Positions 25,561 through 34,549 of a stretch of DNA of 64,000 nt are shown piece after piece; the stretch's first letter is position 1; each line of letters starts with the position of its first letter. The notes below the pieces were generated by a model that worked only from the letters and a program-made list of their open reading frames with translations, was not told the origin of the DNA and did not search any database. This stretch comes from G963663315 sp965116335 (lineage in GTDB: Bacteria > Pseudomonadota > Gammaproteobacteria > Arenicellales > Poriferihabitantaceae): positions 1,116,001-1,180,000 of the forward strand of contig OZ220677.1 of assembly GCA_965116335.1 (NCBI GenBank), written 5' to 3'. A program made the translations under genes and the position numbers.

Positions 25561-27609
25561 TTAACCGGAAAAATTCCTGCGTACAGTAATGCCGAAAAAT
25601 GTATTTCTGTCCGGGGCAGGTTCATAGTAGCGTTTGCCAAATGCATTGATTCGTATGTTGTTGTTGTAATCTTCGTCAAAAAAATTGTTTATCCCCGCAA
25701 AAATCGAGAACTCCCAATCCCCTGCAAAACCATTGTAACCCGATTTCAGATTGGAGACAGTATAGGAATCAACACGAGTATCGTTCGCATTGTCCGCAAA
25801 CATACTACCCGCAACGCTGGCATCCCACGACGCGTAGAAACCGGTATCCCCAAACCACGAAATATCCGCATAGAACAGTGATTTCGGGACACCCGGAATA
25901 CGGTTGCCATCGAAGATATCTCCGCCCGCATTGCGGAATGTGTCAAAGGAGAAATCTGACCAGGTCCAGGCGCTCGACAACTCAAAACCAGAACCCAATT
26001 TGCGTGTCCAGGCAATTTCAAGCCCATTCCGGCTGGAAGACCCGGCGTTCTCGTAAAACGTTCGACCCGGTTGATCGGATAATTCAAACGGAATCAACTC
26101 ATCTTCCACCTGGATGTGGAACAAAGCCACCTCGAAACTCTGCGTTTCAGTCAGGGACTTGAGTCCTATTTCGTAGTTGGTTGATTTTTGCGGGTCCAGC
26201 ATCTGATTAAACCCACCGCCAACCGGGTTGGCAAACTCTGTTGTTGTCGGGGTTTCAAAAGCAGTCGATATCGTTGCATACAGCCGGGTATGATCACTGG
26301 TGGCAAAACTTAATCCCGCCATCGGACTGATCTGGTCAAAACTGACCTTGCCGGAATCATCACCGTTCTCAAGGAAACGATCGGTAACATCAAATTCCAG
26401 GTCATCATAACGTGCGCCGACGGTCAACTCCATGGAGCTATTCAAATCAATTTCATCCTGCAGATACACTCCGTGAGAGGTGACTCGTTCATTTTGCTCA
26501 AATGTTTTGCTACCAACAACCCCACTTAGATTCTCGAACCGGCTTCGGTCATCGTTCTGCCGATCGTAGTCGAACCCAAGTAGCAAACGGTTTGGTCTGC
26601 CAGCCAACTCGCCAGTGATTGTATATTTCAGGCCCGCCCCGACAAAATCACGATCCAGCACGACCGCTCCACCTTCTTCAAAAGGTAGCTTATTGCTAAA
26701 GTCACGACGAGTCTGGTAGACCCGGGTTTCCAGGCTACGATCAGCGGCCAGTTCGGTTTTGTAAAGCAATCCAACCCGGGTTTGTTTCAGTGCCTCACCT
26801 GTATCAAAGGAGACATTACGCTCCCTGGCCGCGGTACGGTCTGCGGAAACACTCTCTGCGTTAATGCCACCCGGGTCATTGGCCAGCGGCTGGTCGGTAT
26901 GATGAATACTCGCAAGCAGGCTCGATTTATCAGAAATATCCAACTCAAAACGGCCATTCATCTGGGTATTCTCCGCTTCACTATGATCTCTGTATCCATC
27001 AATCTCTGTTTTCGAGACACTGAACAGATAATTCAAATCGTTCTGATCTCCACCGGCTTTGAACTGGTTTTTCAAAAAGCCGAAATCACCACTGGAAGTA
27101 CGCCATTCGACAAATGGTTCGGCTGCTCCTTGCTCGGTTTCGACAATAATCGCGCCACCGGACGCATTCCCGTACAGTGAGGAAGCCGGGCCGCGAATGA
27201 CACTGATCTGGCGTGCTGAACCGAGATCAATCCCGTCCACCGACCCCTGACCATCCGGTAATGTTTCGGGAATACCGTCGACGATGATCTTGATACCCCG
27301 AATCCCGAAGCTTGACCGGGCTCCAAAACCACGAATAGATGCCCTTAAATCCTGGGCGAAATTATACCGGTTAAGAAAAAACAAGCCGGGCACTCTGCCC
27401 AGTGATTCGTCCAGGCCCAGCTGTTCTGTACCCAACTGAATTTCGTCCTGATCAACCGCGCTGACTGCCGCCGGTATTTCTTCCAGAGTCTTTTCGACTC
27501 GTGTTACCGTTACAGTAACCGGCTCCAGCTCCGAAACCTGGGCCGTAACTGGCGTGATTACGAAACCCAACAAAACCATCGCGACCCGCTGTATATAATG
27601 TCCTGACAT
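25561..27609 (-). CDS. TonB-dependent receptor resembling PqqU/YncD (probable PQQ importer)
   Basis: 682 residues from the ATG at 27609, with signal peptide (VAMVLLGFVITPVTA). The TonB box lies near EPVTVTVTR, the plug domain has YNFAQDLRASIRGFGARS, GIRGIKIIVDGIPETLPDGQ and RGPASSLYGNASGG, and the barrel ends KRYYEPAPDRNTFFGITV. These stretches match what I recall of E. coli YncD, renamed PqqU because it imports pyrroloquinoline quinone: RQNYAQDLQLSIRGFGSRS, YVDGIPATMPDGQGQ, GRYYEPSPGRNYGVGM. The upstream neighbours encode a PQQ-type sugar dehydrogenase and a cytochrome c, and exbB-exbD-tonB follow. Together these support PQQ as the cargo, but uptake is inferred, and a siderophore or other substrate remains possible. 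Confidence 0.8.
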   Translation of the reverse strand: MSGHYIQRVAMVLLGFVITPVTAQVSELEPVTVTVTRVEKTLEEIPAAVSAVDQDEIQLGTEQLGLDESLGRVPGLFFLNRYNFAQDLRASIRGFGARSSFGIRGIKIIVDGIPETLPDGQGSVDGIDLGSARQISVIRGPASSLYGNASGGAIIVETEQGAAEPFVEWRTSSGDFGFLKNQFKAGGDQNDLNYLFSVSKTEIDGYRDHSEAENTQMNGRFELDISDKSSLLASIHHTDQPLANDPGGINAESVSADRTAARERNVSFDTGEALKQTRVGLLYKTELAADRSLETRVYQTRRDFSNKLPFEEGGAVVLDRDFVGAGLKYTITGELAGRPNRLLLGFDYDRQNDDRSRFENLSGVVGSKTFEQNERVTSHGVYLQDEIDLNSSMELTVGARYDDLEFDVTDRFLENGDDSGKVSFDQISPMAGLSFATSDHTRLYATISTAFETPTTTEFANPVGGGFNQMLDPQKSTNYEIGLKSLTETQSFEVALFHIQVEDELIPFELSDQPGRTFYENAGSSSRNGLEIAWTRKLGSGFELSSAWTWSDFSFDTFRNAGGDIFDGNRIPGVPKSLFYADISWFGDTGFYASWDASVAGSMFADNANDTRVDSYTVSNLKSGYNGFAGDWEFSIFAGINNFFDEDYNNNIRINAFGKRYYEPAPDRNTFFGITVRRNFSG

Positions 27610-27668
27610 TCCCCGACTCCTGATTCCTGAAATTAAGTACGCAAGCACCTTACCATAATATCCGGCAC

Positions 27669-28004
27669 TTATTGTTCTGGCATGGTTATGCTAATCACTA
27701 TGCTTGAATACCACCTCGAAACATCCCGGATATCCTGATCGGAAAGTGCCTGAGCGATAGTCGACATCTGCAAATGCTGACGCTTGCCAGCACGGTATGC
27801 CTCCAACTGGGTCTTCATGTAGTCTTCCTTCTGTCCACTGAGATTGGGAACCCCGGCAATCGTGCCAATACCGTCCATTCCATGGCAAGTCTGACAAAAG
27901 ACCTCGGCCTTCTTTTTGCCTGCCAACAAATCACCCGCACAAGCAGAAGCGGACAGAAAAGCCAGAATGCAGGCCAAAAAAGCACCCGAGAAAGATTGAC
28001 CCAT
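27669..28004 (-). CDS. Class I cytochrome c, likely electron acceptor of the adjacent dehydrogenase
   Basis: 111 residues from the ATG at 28004, giving a clean signal peptide (GAFLACILAFLSASACAG). One heme site CQTCH, in the FCQTCHGMDGIGTIAGVPNL context of c4/c553-like cytochromes, and an axial Met candidate in HLQMSTIAQALSDQDI. It sits 16 bp downstream of the PQQ-type dehydrogenase gene and 59 bp upstream of the receptor start. A periplasmic shuttle taking electrons from the quinoprotein to the respiratory chain is the simplest role. Confidence 0.87.
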   Translation of the reverse strand: MGQSFSGAFLACILAFLSASACAGDLLAGKKKAEVFCQTCHGMDGIGTIAGVPNLSGQKEDYMKTQLEAYRAGKRQHLQMSTIAQALSDQDIRDVSRWYSSIVISITMPEQ

Positions 28005-28068
28005 ATCATTCCATCCGGCAGACAGGCCGGGCGCCGGGAAGCGCCCGGACACAATGCCACACGTTCAA

Positions 28069-29343
28069 TCAGTTCTCGTAGTAAATACGATAAACGGCAC
28101 CCGCCTTGTCATCGGAGACCAGGATGGAACCATCTACATATTGCTGTACATCTACAGGACGGCCTGAATATACGCCGTTTGGTTGCAACCAGCCATCAGC
28201 AAAAGGCATGGTTTCCCGAGCATTGCCCTCTTCGTCCAGGAAGGTCACCATGACTCGGGCACCGCGAGGCTTGACCGCATTCCAGGAACCATGTTGAGCA
28301 CTGAAGATGGCTCCTTTATATTTCGCGGGGAACATATCACCGGTATAAAACATCATTCCCAGGTCGGCGGCGTGAGCCTCCATCTCCACCTGTGGTGGCA
28401 CGTAGATGGCAGCCTTCTCTTCCGGGATTTCCTGATTTGCGTATTCATTGGTTCTAACTTCTCCACCGCCATACCAGGGATGCCCATACCACATACCGTC
28501 AGCAGGAACCCGGTTCAACTCGCCCGGAGGTGTCTCATCGCCCATTCCATCTACCTGATTATCGGTAAACCAGAGACTACCATCCGCCGGGTTAAACGCA
28601 TGACCGACCGAATTACGAATCCCGGTCGCGATCACTTCCCTGCCGGAACCATCCCGATTCATACGCAGCATCCCTCCAATCCCGACGCGGTCATACAACT
28701 CCAATTTTTCCGATGGCATGACATTAAATGGTTGTCCCAGACTGATATACAGTTTGTTGTCGGGACCAATAGCACAGACTCGCGCAGTGTGGTTGTATGA
28801 CTCCTCCTCTACCGGAATCAGGTCACCCTGAGCCACAACAGGCACAGCAACGGTATCCGGCCCTTCCATAAAGTATTCGGCGGCAGGGAAAACCAGAACC
28901 CGGTTTCTTTCTGCTACGAACAAGAAGCCATCCGGTGAATAACATACTCCGTTCGGAATATCAAAGCTCACACTGGGGCTGAACTCCTCCACCGTATCCG
29001 CGATATTGTCCATATCCCGGTCTGTAGCCGCCCACACTTTGGTTTTCCTGGTGCCTACCCAGACCGTAGCCTTATTGCGCCCGACCGCCATGTGGCGCGC
29101 ATCGGGAACCAGGGCGAAAAGTTGAATCTTGAAGCCATCCGGCAAATTAATGGATTGCAGGACATTACGAAGATTTTCCGCGTACTTGCCGCCCTGGGGA
29201 ACCACTTCACCTCCGGTCGTTCCGGTCGTCTTGAACGAACCGAGCAGGGATAGATTGTCATCATCACCTGCTGCAAAAACCGGGCCAGCCAGTAGCGAGA
29301 GTGCCGCGAATGCGGTCGATATCGTGAATTTTCTGATTTTCAT
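28069..29343 (-). CDS. PQQ-dependent sugar dehydrogenase (sorbosone dehydrogenase-like)
   Basis: 424 residues with a signal peptide (AFAALSLLAGPVFAAG), hence periplasmic. The fold is the six-bladed soluble glucose dehydrogenase/L-sorbosone dehydrogenase type: LPDGFKIQLFALVPDARHMAVG gives the first blade and a candidate PQQ-site His, followed by GLRMNRDGSG-like repeats (here GGMLRMNRDGSGREV), TGIRNSVGHAFNPADGSLWFTDN and FSAQHGSWNAVKPRGARV. An EF-hand-like DRDMDNIADTVEEF near residue 115 may bind calcium. No pqqABCDE genes are in the window, which fits the idea that PQQ is taken up by the adjacent receptor. The substrate sugar or alcohol is unknown. Confidence 0.82.
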   Translation of the reverse strand: MKIRKFTISTAFAALSLLAGPVFAAGDDDNLSLLGSFKTTGTTGGEVVPQGGKYAENLRNVLQSINLPDGFKIQLFALVPDARHMAVGRNKATVWVGTRKTKVWAATDRDMDNIADTVEEFSPSVSFDIPNGVCYSPDGFLFVAERNRVLVFPAAEYFMEGPDTVAVPVVAQGDLIPVEEESYNHTARVCAIGPDNKLYISLGQPFNVMPSEKLELYDRVGIGGMLRMNRDGSGREVIATGIRNSVGHAFNPADGSLWFTDNQVDGMGDETPPGELNRVPADGMWYGHPWYGGGEVRTNEYANQEIPEEKAAIYVPPQVEMEAHAADLGMMFYTGDMFPAKYKGAIFSAQHGSWNAVKPRGARVMVTFLDEEGNARETMPFADGWLQPNGVYSGRPVDVQQYVDGSILVSDDKAGAVYRIYYEN

Positions 29344-29520
29344 TGTTCTATAATTGTATTGTTTGGTTAAAGTATTGGTGCTTAAAATGATAGTGATATC
29401 CGGGATACCAGCCTTTCATAATACTGGTTCCTGTAGATGCTGTCAAAGAGGAGGACGTAATTTCGAGCGTAGCTACTTATCTTTCTCCCAGATTTCGCGT
29501 GCGTTACATGACGCGTCGTG

Positions 29521-30225
29521 TTACTGGCCCAGCTGTTGTTTATGGCGGTCAATCAGAAACCGAAGCAGGGTTTCTGACATTTTGTTGTAGTGCGCGATGT
29601 TACGTGTGTTGTGGCTGATCTGGCCGACTTCCACCTCGACCGTTTTCCACCCCGCCGCGTGCATTCGCAACATCACATCCAGGTCCGCACCATAACCGTC
29701 AGTCAACTCACGGATTGCGATACGTGATCGGTCAAACAGGAACAAGCCGGAATTGACGGCGCGAATATGTGATAAACCGGGAAACATGATTGCAATGGCG
29801 GGGCTGACCATCAAGCGGGTCATGGGCATATTGTCGTTAGCGTCAAACCACAATCCCTTGACCAATCCGACTCCGGGACTGACAGCGCTCTGCAAACTCT
29901 CCACCAGAGTCGGGCTGAACCCGGAAAGATCAGCATCAAGTTTGACAATCCAGTCATTGCGCGCCGCGATATAACCCGTTCGCAACGCATTGCCCTGCCC
30001 GGCAACCGGCTCATCCAGGACTTTCGCACCGGCAGCCCTGGCGGCCCCAGCCGTGTCATCGGTAGAACCATTATCGACCACAATTACCTCATCAACCAGA
30101 GGACACGAGATTACAGCCCTGACCACAGCAGCGACAGTATCCTGCTCATCCAGCGCGGGAATGACGACTGAAATAGCGGACGGTTTCTCGAATGTTGCGC
30201 TCACATTTTCCTCGTATTCATTCAC
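29521..30225 (-). CDS. Family 2 glycosyltransferase
   Basis: 234 residues from a GTG at 30225. GT-A fold marks are ISVVIPALDEQDTVAAVV near the start, VIVVDNGSTDDTAGAARA, and a DxD-type metal site in KLDADLSG. Absence of membrane helices and the GQGNALRTGY segment suggest the UDP/NDP-sugar GT2 subgroup close to dolichyl-phosphate mannose synthase or glucosyl-phosphoglycerate synthase cores. It is followed upstream on the same strand by a sulfotransferase (50 bp gap), and the two could act on one glycan. The acceptor is unknown. Confidence 0.82.
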   Translation of the reverse strand: MNEYEENVSATFEKPSAISVVIPALDEQDTVAAVVRAVISCPLVDEVIVVDNGSTDDTAGAARAAGAKVLDEPVAGQGNALRTGYIAARNDWIVKLDADLSGFSPTLVESLQSAVSPGVGLVKGLWFDANDNMPMTRLMVSPAIAIMFPGLSHIRAVNSGLFLFDRSRIAIRELTDGYGADLDVMLRMHAAGWKTVEVEVGQISHNTRNIAHYNKMSETLLRFLIDRHKQQLGQ

Positions 30226-30274
30226 TTGACATGACAGGTATCAGCCAGTCAAACCGCGAAAAAGTCCCATCGAA

Positions 30275-31021
30275 TCACATCCTCGAATACTTGAATTGCT
30301 GAAAATCCTTGCGGTATATCCTGTAAACCATATCCTCAATCTGATCAGTATAGCAGGCTTTCAGTTGCTGTTCCGAGTGGGTCGCGTGGCGATCTTCCCG
30401 GCCCCAGAATCTGTGAAATTCCGGGTTGATCGTATTAAGGACCGATTCAAGGTCTGTCTCCAGCGACTCGAAACGCCCGATAAAATCATACTGTATCTGC
30501 TGCTGGAAAGTCTGGTAATACTGCACCCGCCAATGCTGATCCATTTCAGCAATCGACTGTCCGGCCACTGCATGAACAAAATCCGCAAAGGACACCGGAC
30601 GGCCCAAATCCTCCGGGTCGAAACCAAGCTGCCTGAGTATTCCTTTTTTTGCCGTCATGTTATTTTCAATTTTATCCAGCCAGGCCGATAACAGCCGACT
30701 GTACGGATTCCGCACAAAACAGAACTTGACCACGTCCGACCGTTGGATGTAGCGACTGAAGGATTTGACCTGGGCGGGCCGAATCAACGGAGAGAAAATC
30801 CGGGTATGCAGATCAACCAGATCTTCCGGGCGATAATCCGGATCATCCAACTCCATCCGTTGCAGAATCAACTTGATGGTGGAACAGGCAACCTTCGCGT
30901 TTTCCGCATAGACGTAGCGGTGCCTGAGAGAGATATTGACCGTGTAATCAAACTCTTCGGCAGGAATATGAGTAGTGAAAGGAGCGATATCCGAACAGAA
31001 CTGATCCCATAATTTCGTCAT
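30275..31021 (-). CDS. Sulfotransferase family 2 protein (carbohydrate sulfotransferase-like)
   Basis: 248 residues. The PAPS-binding signatures of Golgi-type carbohydrate sulfotransferases are visible: the 5'-phosphosulfate loop AKVACSTIKLILQRM near residue 40 and the 3'-phosphate loop FCFVRNPYSRLLSAWLDKIE near residue 105. It transfers sulfate from PAPS to a hydroxyl of a sugar or lipid. No signal peptide is present, so it acts in the cytoplasm. It shares a strand with the GT2 gene, which suggests sulfation of an envelope glycan or glycolipid. The 61-bp gap upstream separates it from the divergent FAD oxidase. Confidence 0.85.
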   Translation of the reverse strand: MTKLWDQFCSDIAPFTTHIPAEEFDYTVNISLRHRYVYAENAKVACSTIKLILQRMELDDPDYRPEDLVDLHTRIFSPLIRPAQVKSFSRYIQRSDVVKFCFVRNPYSRLLSAWLDKIENNMTAKKGILRQLGFDPEDLGRPVSFADFVHAVAGQSIAEMDQHWRVQYYQTFQQQIQYDFIGRFESLETDLESVLNTINPEFHRFWGREDRHATHSEQQLKACYTDQIEDMVYRIYRKDFQQFKYSRM

Positions 31022-31082
31022 GGCCTATAATACAACATTTATTCCCCAACCCCCTATCTTCACTACCGGATACTGAGAGATC

Positions 31083-32669
31083 ATGACATTGCAGCCGATC
31101 AAAACCCGGATGGTGGATGGAGAAAACGCATCCATCCTGTTTGACACCGCTTATGCTGTTCGTGGCTGTAGCAACGCTCGGGAACTGTTAGAGGCACTGT
31201 CTGCCATCCGCCGTATTCATGGAGAAGAGGTCTGCCTGCTACCCATTTCAGGCGGGTCTTCCGGCGAAGGCCTGTTTCGAGTCAGACCCGATAACGGGAA
31301 ACCGATTATCGGCCTCAGAATTGAACCGGCGGTGAGGCCGGAAGTGCTTTTCGGTCGGCCTGAGATAGACCATGTCGGTCTCGATCAGATCTTTATCGAC
31401 ATGCAGTCCATGGAGGTCATGGCTGGCGCCGCGATCACGCTGGAACAGCTGAATCAGTCCCTGATTCAAGAGGCGGGAAGCCCGTATCGGGTGCTCGGCG
31501 CGGATTTGACCAGCTATAGCTACGCCCAGGTTGGCGCAACCTTCATGACCGGAGGCATGGGGCCACAGCGCCGATACTTCAGTGACAGCGTTCTCGAAAT
31601 TGCGCTTCTGGATGGATCGAGCAACCAGTGTATTGCCGGTCACGAGCTTAAGGGCTATGCCGGCACACTGGGCTGGAGCGGACTGGTATCCGCCGTCCGC
31701 TGCCGGTTTCACCGTCTGCCGGAAAACGAGATCGCTTTCGCCCTGCCGGTTAGCAACGACCCGGAAAGCCTTGCCGGTTTGCTGTCTCATCTGTCACCTT
31801 TTTGCTACCTGAACCTTGATAGCGAAACGGTGTCTGCCGCATCCGGGCTAGAGGATGTCATTCTTGGCCTGGAACATGTCACCGTCTCATCCATGCAACC
31901 GCTACTGAATCAGGGCATAGGTAACGAAACTACCCGGCGCGGACAGGGACTGGCTGACAAATGCCGACAGGCGGGCGCAGACGGCCTGATTTTCGTAAAC
32001 GGCTACAGTCACCGTAGCAAAGAGGACTTCCTGTTTGACCTGGTTGACGATTCGCAGGCACAAACCCCCACCATCGCTGGCATCCACTTGCATCATGCAC
32101 AAATGTTCAAAGACCCGGAGCAAATGCGTATATTAAGAGAGGCCATTCCGTTTGCCGCCCGCACCCAATTACCCGACAGCCCGTATATCTATAAAAACCA
32201 TACCGATGCCAATTTCGCGCTGGACCCGAATCAGGTACGGGTATCCATGACTCGTTTCTGGCAGTGGAATCTGGAATATGTCCGCTCAATCGAGGACTAT
32301 TTCCGCTCATATGGGAACCTTCACGGTGAGATCATTATCTACGGACATCTGAATCCAGCCGGAATTGACCCGCACAACCGCATCACCCTGTCCTGCGATG
32401 AGAAACCGGCATTCGACAGGGCGGTTGAATTTCTTACCGTCCAGCGCAATCAGTATTTCCGCAATATCCAGACTATCTGTGAACAGCATAACGCCCGTTT
32501 CGTCGGTGGTGAAAAAAGCGCGGCTTCCGAGTGCAAGATATTCCCGGCATTCGGCGGAGTCGAAAGATCACCTGAGTCGTTGAAAACAAAGTTCCACCAC
32601 CAGAACCGCCGTATAAAAGCAGCGGAGCCAATGTTCAACTGGCGTACTATCAGCCCTTACGGGCAATAA
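31083..32669 (+). CDS. FAD-linked oxidoreductase (PCMH/GlcD-type FAD-binding domain)
   Basis: 528 residues. The FAD-binding region is recognised by LLPISGGSSGEGLFRV, a central GADLTSYSYAQVGATFMTGGMGP pattern where the flavin phosphate loop is expected, and GYAGTLGWSGLVSAV. The C-terminal half has a ferredoxin-like cap with HHAQMFKDPEQMR, GEIIIYGHLNPAGIDPHNR, and a late EQHNARFVGGEKSAAS typical of D-2-hydroxyacid/lactate dehydrogenase relatives. Electrons would go to the quinone pool or a partner. Next to BKACE and a DapA-like aldolase it may take part in catabolism of a hydroxy- or keto-acid. Substrate unknown. Confidence 0.75.
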   Translation: MTLQPIKTRMVDGENASILFDTAYAVRGCSNARELLEALSAIRRIHGEEVCLLPISGGSSGEGLFRVRPDNGKPIIGLRIEPAVRPEVLFGRPEIDHVGLDQIFIDMQSMEVMAGAAITLEQLNQSLIQEAGSPYRVLGADLTSYSYAQVGATFMTGGMGPQRRYFSDSVLEIALLDGSSNQCIAGHELKGYAGTLGWSGLVSAVRCRFHRLPENEIAFALPVSNDPESLAGLLSHLSPFCYLNLDSETVSAASGLEDVILGLEHVTVSSMQPLLNQGIGNETTRRGQGLADKCRQAGADGLIFVNGYSHRSKEDFLFDLVDDSQAQTPTIAGIHLHHAQMFKDPEQMRILREAIPFAARTQLPDSPYIYKNHTDANFALDPNQVRVSMTRFWQWNLEYVRSIEDYFRSYGNLHGEIIIYGHLNPAGIDPHNRITLSCDEKPAFDRAVEFLTVQRNQYFRNIQTICEQHNARFVGGEKSAASECKIFPAFGGVERSPESLKTKFHHQNRRIKAAEPMFNWRTISPYGQ

Positions 32670-32681
32670 TTCGGGTTTGCC

Positions 32682-33563
32682 TCATGTCCGGCGGATGATG
32701 CCCAACCTGTCGGCGGCCTGGGCTGGGGTTGCCGGTTGCCGCCCGGTTTCGCGGATAATCCTCACTGCCCGCTCAACCAGTTCGACATTGGTCGCAAACC
32801 GCCCTCTGCCCAGATACAGATTGTCCTCCAGGCCTACCCGGCAATTGCCGTTGCGAGATGCCGCCTGGGCCACAATGTCGAATTCTGATCGGGAAATCCC
32901 GAAAGTGCTCCAGTTTGCCTGCTCCGGCAGCAGATTTTTCATCACCGTCAGGATTTCCGGAGTCGCTGGCGCAGCATGGGGAATGCCGAGGCATATCTGA
33001 AACATCGCCGGGCTCTCAATCAGCCCGTCACCAATCAATTGACGGGCAAACATGATATGGCCGGGCTCAAACACTTCCAGCTCCGGCTTGACTCCAAGCT
33101 CCCGGATGCGCCCGGCCATGATTCGCAGGTGCTGCGGCGTATTCATAAATACCACCTCGCCAAAATTGAAGGTGCCAACATCCAGAGTACAGATGTCCGG
33201 GCGCAACTCCTCGATATGATGCAGTCGATCAAGAGGCTGAACCAGTGTAGTCCCTGGCCCACCGACTTTGGCATCCTCATCGCCGGGAGTAAATCGGGCA
33301 CCTTCACTGGTGGTCAGGTTGATCAGAATATCACTCCCTGCGTCTTTTATGCGCTCGAAAACCTCCCTGAACAAGGCGGGGTCACCTGATCGCACTCCAG
33401 TCTGTGGGTCGCGCACATGAATGTGGGCAATGGCGGCTCCGGCTCGGCCTGCCGCAACACAATCACTCGCGATCTGTTTTGGAGTAATCGGGTAGTCCGG
33501 GTGTTTGCCCTGATTGTTATGGCCTCCGGTTACGGCACAGGTCAGTATGACAGGTTGATTCAT
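32682..33563 (-). CDS. Beta-keto acid cleavage enzyme (BKACE, 3-keto-5-aminohexanoate cleavage family)
   Basis: 293 residues. LTCAVTGGHNNQGKHPDYPITP at the start, the zinc-binding HIHVRDPQTG motif, LINLTTSEGARFTP and PELEVFEPGHI are all hallmarks of the BKACE (DUF849) family. These zinc enzymes condense a beta-keto acid with acetyl-CoA to give acetoacetate and a new CoA ester. Its start overlaps the stop of the DapA-like gene (4 bp), so the two are coupled. The specific beta-keto acid cannot be told from the sequence. Confidence 0.9.
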   Translation of the reverse strand: MNQPVILTCAVTGGHNNQGKHPDYPITPKQIASDCVAAGRAGAAIAHIHVRDPQTGVRSGDPALFREVFERIKDAGSDILINLTTSEGARFTPGDEDAKVGGPGTTLVQPLDRLHHIEELRPDICTLDVGTFNFGEVVFMNTPQHLRIMAGRIRELGVKPELEVFEPGHIMFARQLIGDGLIESPAMFQICLGIPHAAPATPEILTVMKNLLPEQANWSTFGISRSEFDIVAQAASRNGNCRVGLEDNLYLGRGRFATNVELVERAVRIIRETGRQPATPAQAADRLGIIRRT

Positions 33564-34489
33564 TTTATGGTCTCCTCAAGGTCAGGCAACCTGCCAGCCA
33601 GATCGGCTATCAGGCTCGTGGTTTCCCCGGATGAGGCAGACAGCAACGGCGGCCTCACATTCCTCCATCGTTCATCGGAACGACACGTCGCCAGCAATCC
33701 CTTCATGGCGGGAATCGGCGCATAGCTCTCAATTAACTTCCTGATAGCCTTCATTTCAGCCTCCGCCCGGTCTACCGAACCGGCCTCTACCGCCCCTGTA
33801 ATCTGATCGAATACCTTGCGGATTCCGGCGGGATTGACATTACAGGTGGCGGAGATACAGCCAGCTGCGCCACTTTCAAGACCCGGGCGGAGAAAAGTTT
33901 CGGCGCCTGGGAATACGGCAATGCCGGGCGCCGCCGCAATCACGGCTCTGGTGTTCTCGAAGTCACCGGAACTGTCCTTGTAAGCCACCACGGTATCCGG
34001 GAAATCGGTTGCCAGCCGACCAGCCAGGGATGGGGTAAAACCAATGCCCGCCAGCGGTGGGATATGATACAGGCAAATCCTGAGGTCAGGATGATTGACC
34101 GCCTCAATCAATCGGGAAAAGTAGACATACAAACCCTCATCACTGGCATTCTTGAAAAAGAAAGGAGGCAACGTCATCACTGCGGCACACCCCCTGTTGA
34201 CTGCGTGCAGACAGAGTTTCCTGGTATCGTCCAGATTGCACAGCCCGGCCCCCGGCATCAGTCTGGCCGGATCAATGCCACCATCAATCAAGACATCCAG
34301 CGCCCGCATCCTCTCGTCTGCCGACAGACTGAGCGCCTCGCCTGTCGTACCGAACGGAGAGATGAAATGTATCCCCTGTCGCAACAGCCAGCGGGCATGC
34401 CACAGATATAATTCAGGATTGAAGCTTGAATCATCGTTGAAAGGAGTCAGTATCGGGGCAATCACCCCGTTCAATTTATGCTTGGTCAT
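33560..34489 (-). CDS. DapA-family aldolase/lyase (dihydrodipicolinate synthase-like)
   Basis: 309 residues from the ATG at 34489 (frame open to 34513). The TIM-barrel class I aldolase marks are ISPFGTTGEALSLSADER, CLYHIPPLAG with the catalytic Tyr, VVAYKDSSGDFENT with the Schiff-base Lys, and FPGAETFLRPGLESGAAG. The GTTGE motif indicates pyruvate or a pyruvate-forming reaction. It is more likely a catabolic lyase or dehydratase (for example hydroxy-dicarboxylate or sugar acid) than lysine synthesis, because it is coupled to the BKACE gene and is divergent from an MFS transporter. Confidence 0.85.
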   Translation of the reverse strand: MTKHKLNGVIAPILTPFNDDSSFNPELYLWHARWLLRQGIHFISPFGTTGEALSLSADERMRALDVLIDGGIDPARLMPGAGLCNLDDTRKLCLHAVNRGCAAVMTLPPFFFKNASDEGLYVYFSRLIEAVNHPDLRICLYHIPPLAGIGFTPSLAGRLATDFPDTVVAYKDSSGDFENTRAVIAAAPGIAVFPGAETFLRPGLESGAAGCISATCNVNPAGIRKVFDQITGAVEAGSVDRAEAEMKAIRKLIESYAPIPAMKGLLATCRSDERWRNVRPPLLSASSGETTSLIADLAGRLPDLEETIK

Positions 34490-34549
34490 ATCGGTATGGA
34501 TAGATGGGATCATGTATAGTCCGGTACAGATTATACCTGTCCATACGAT

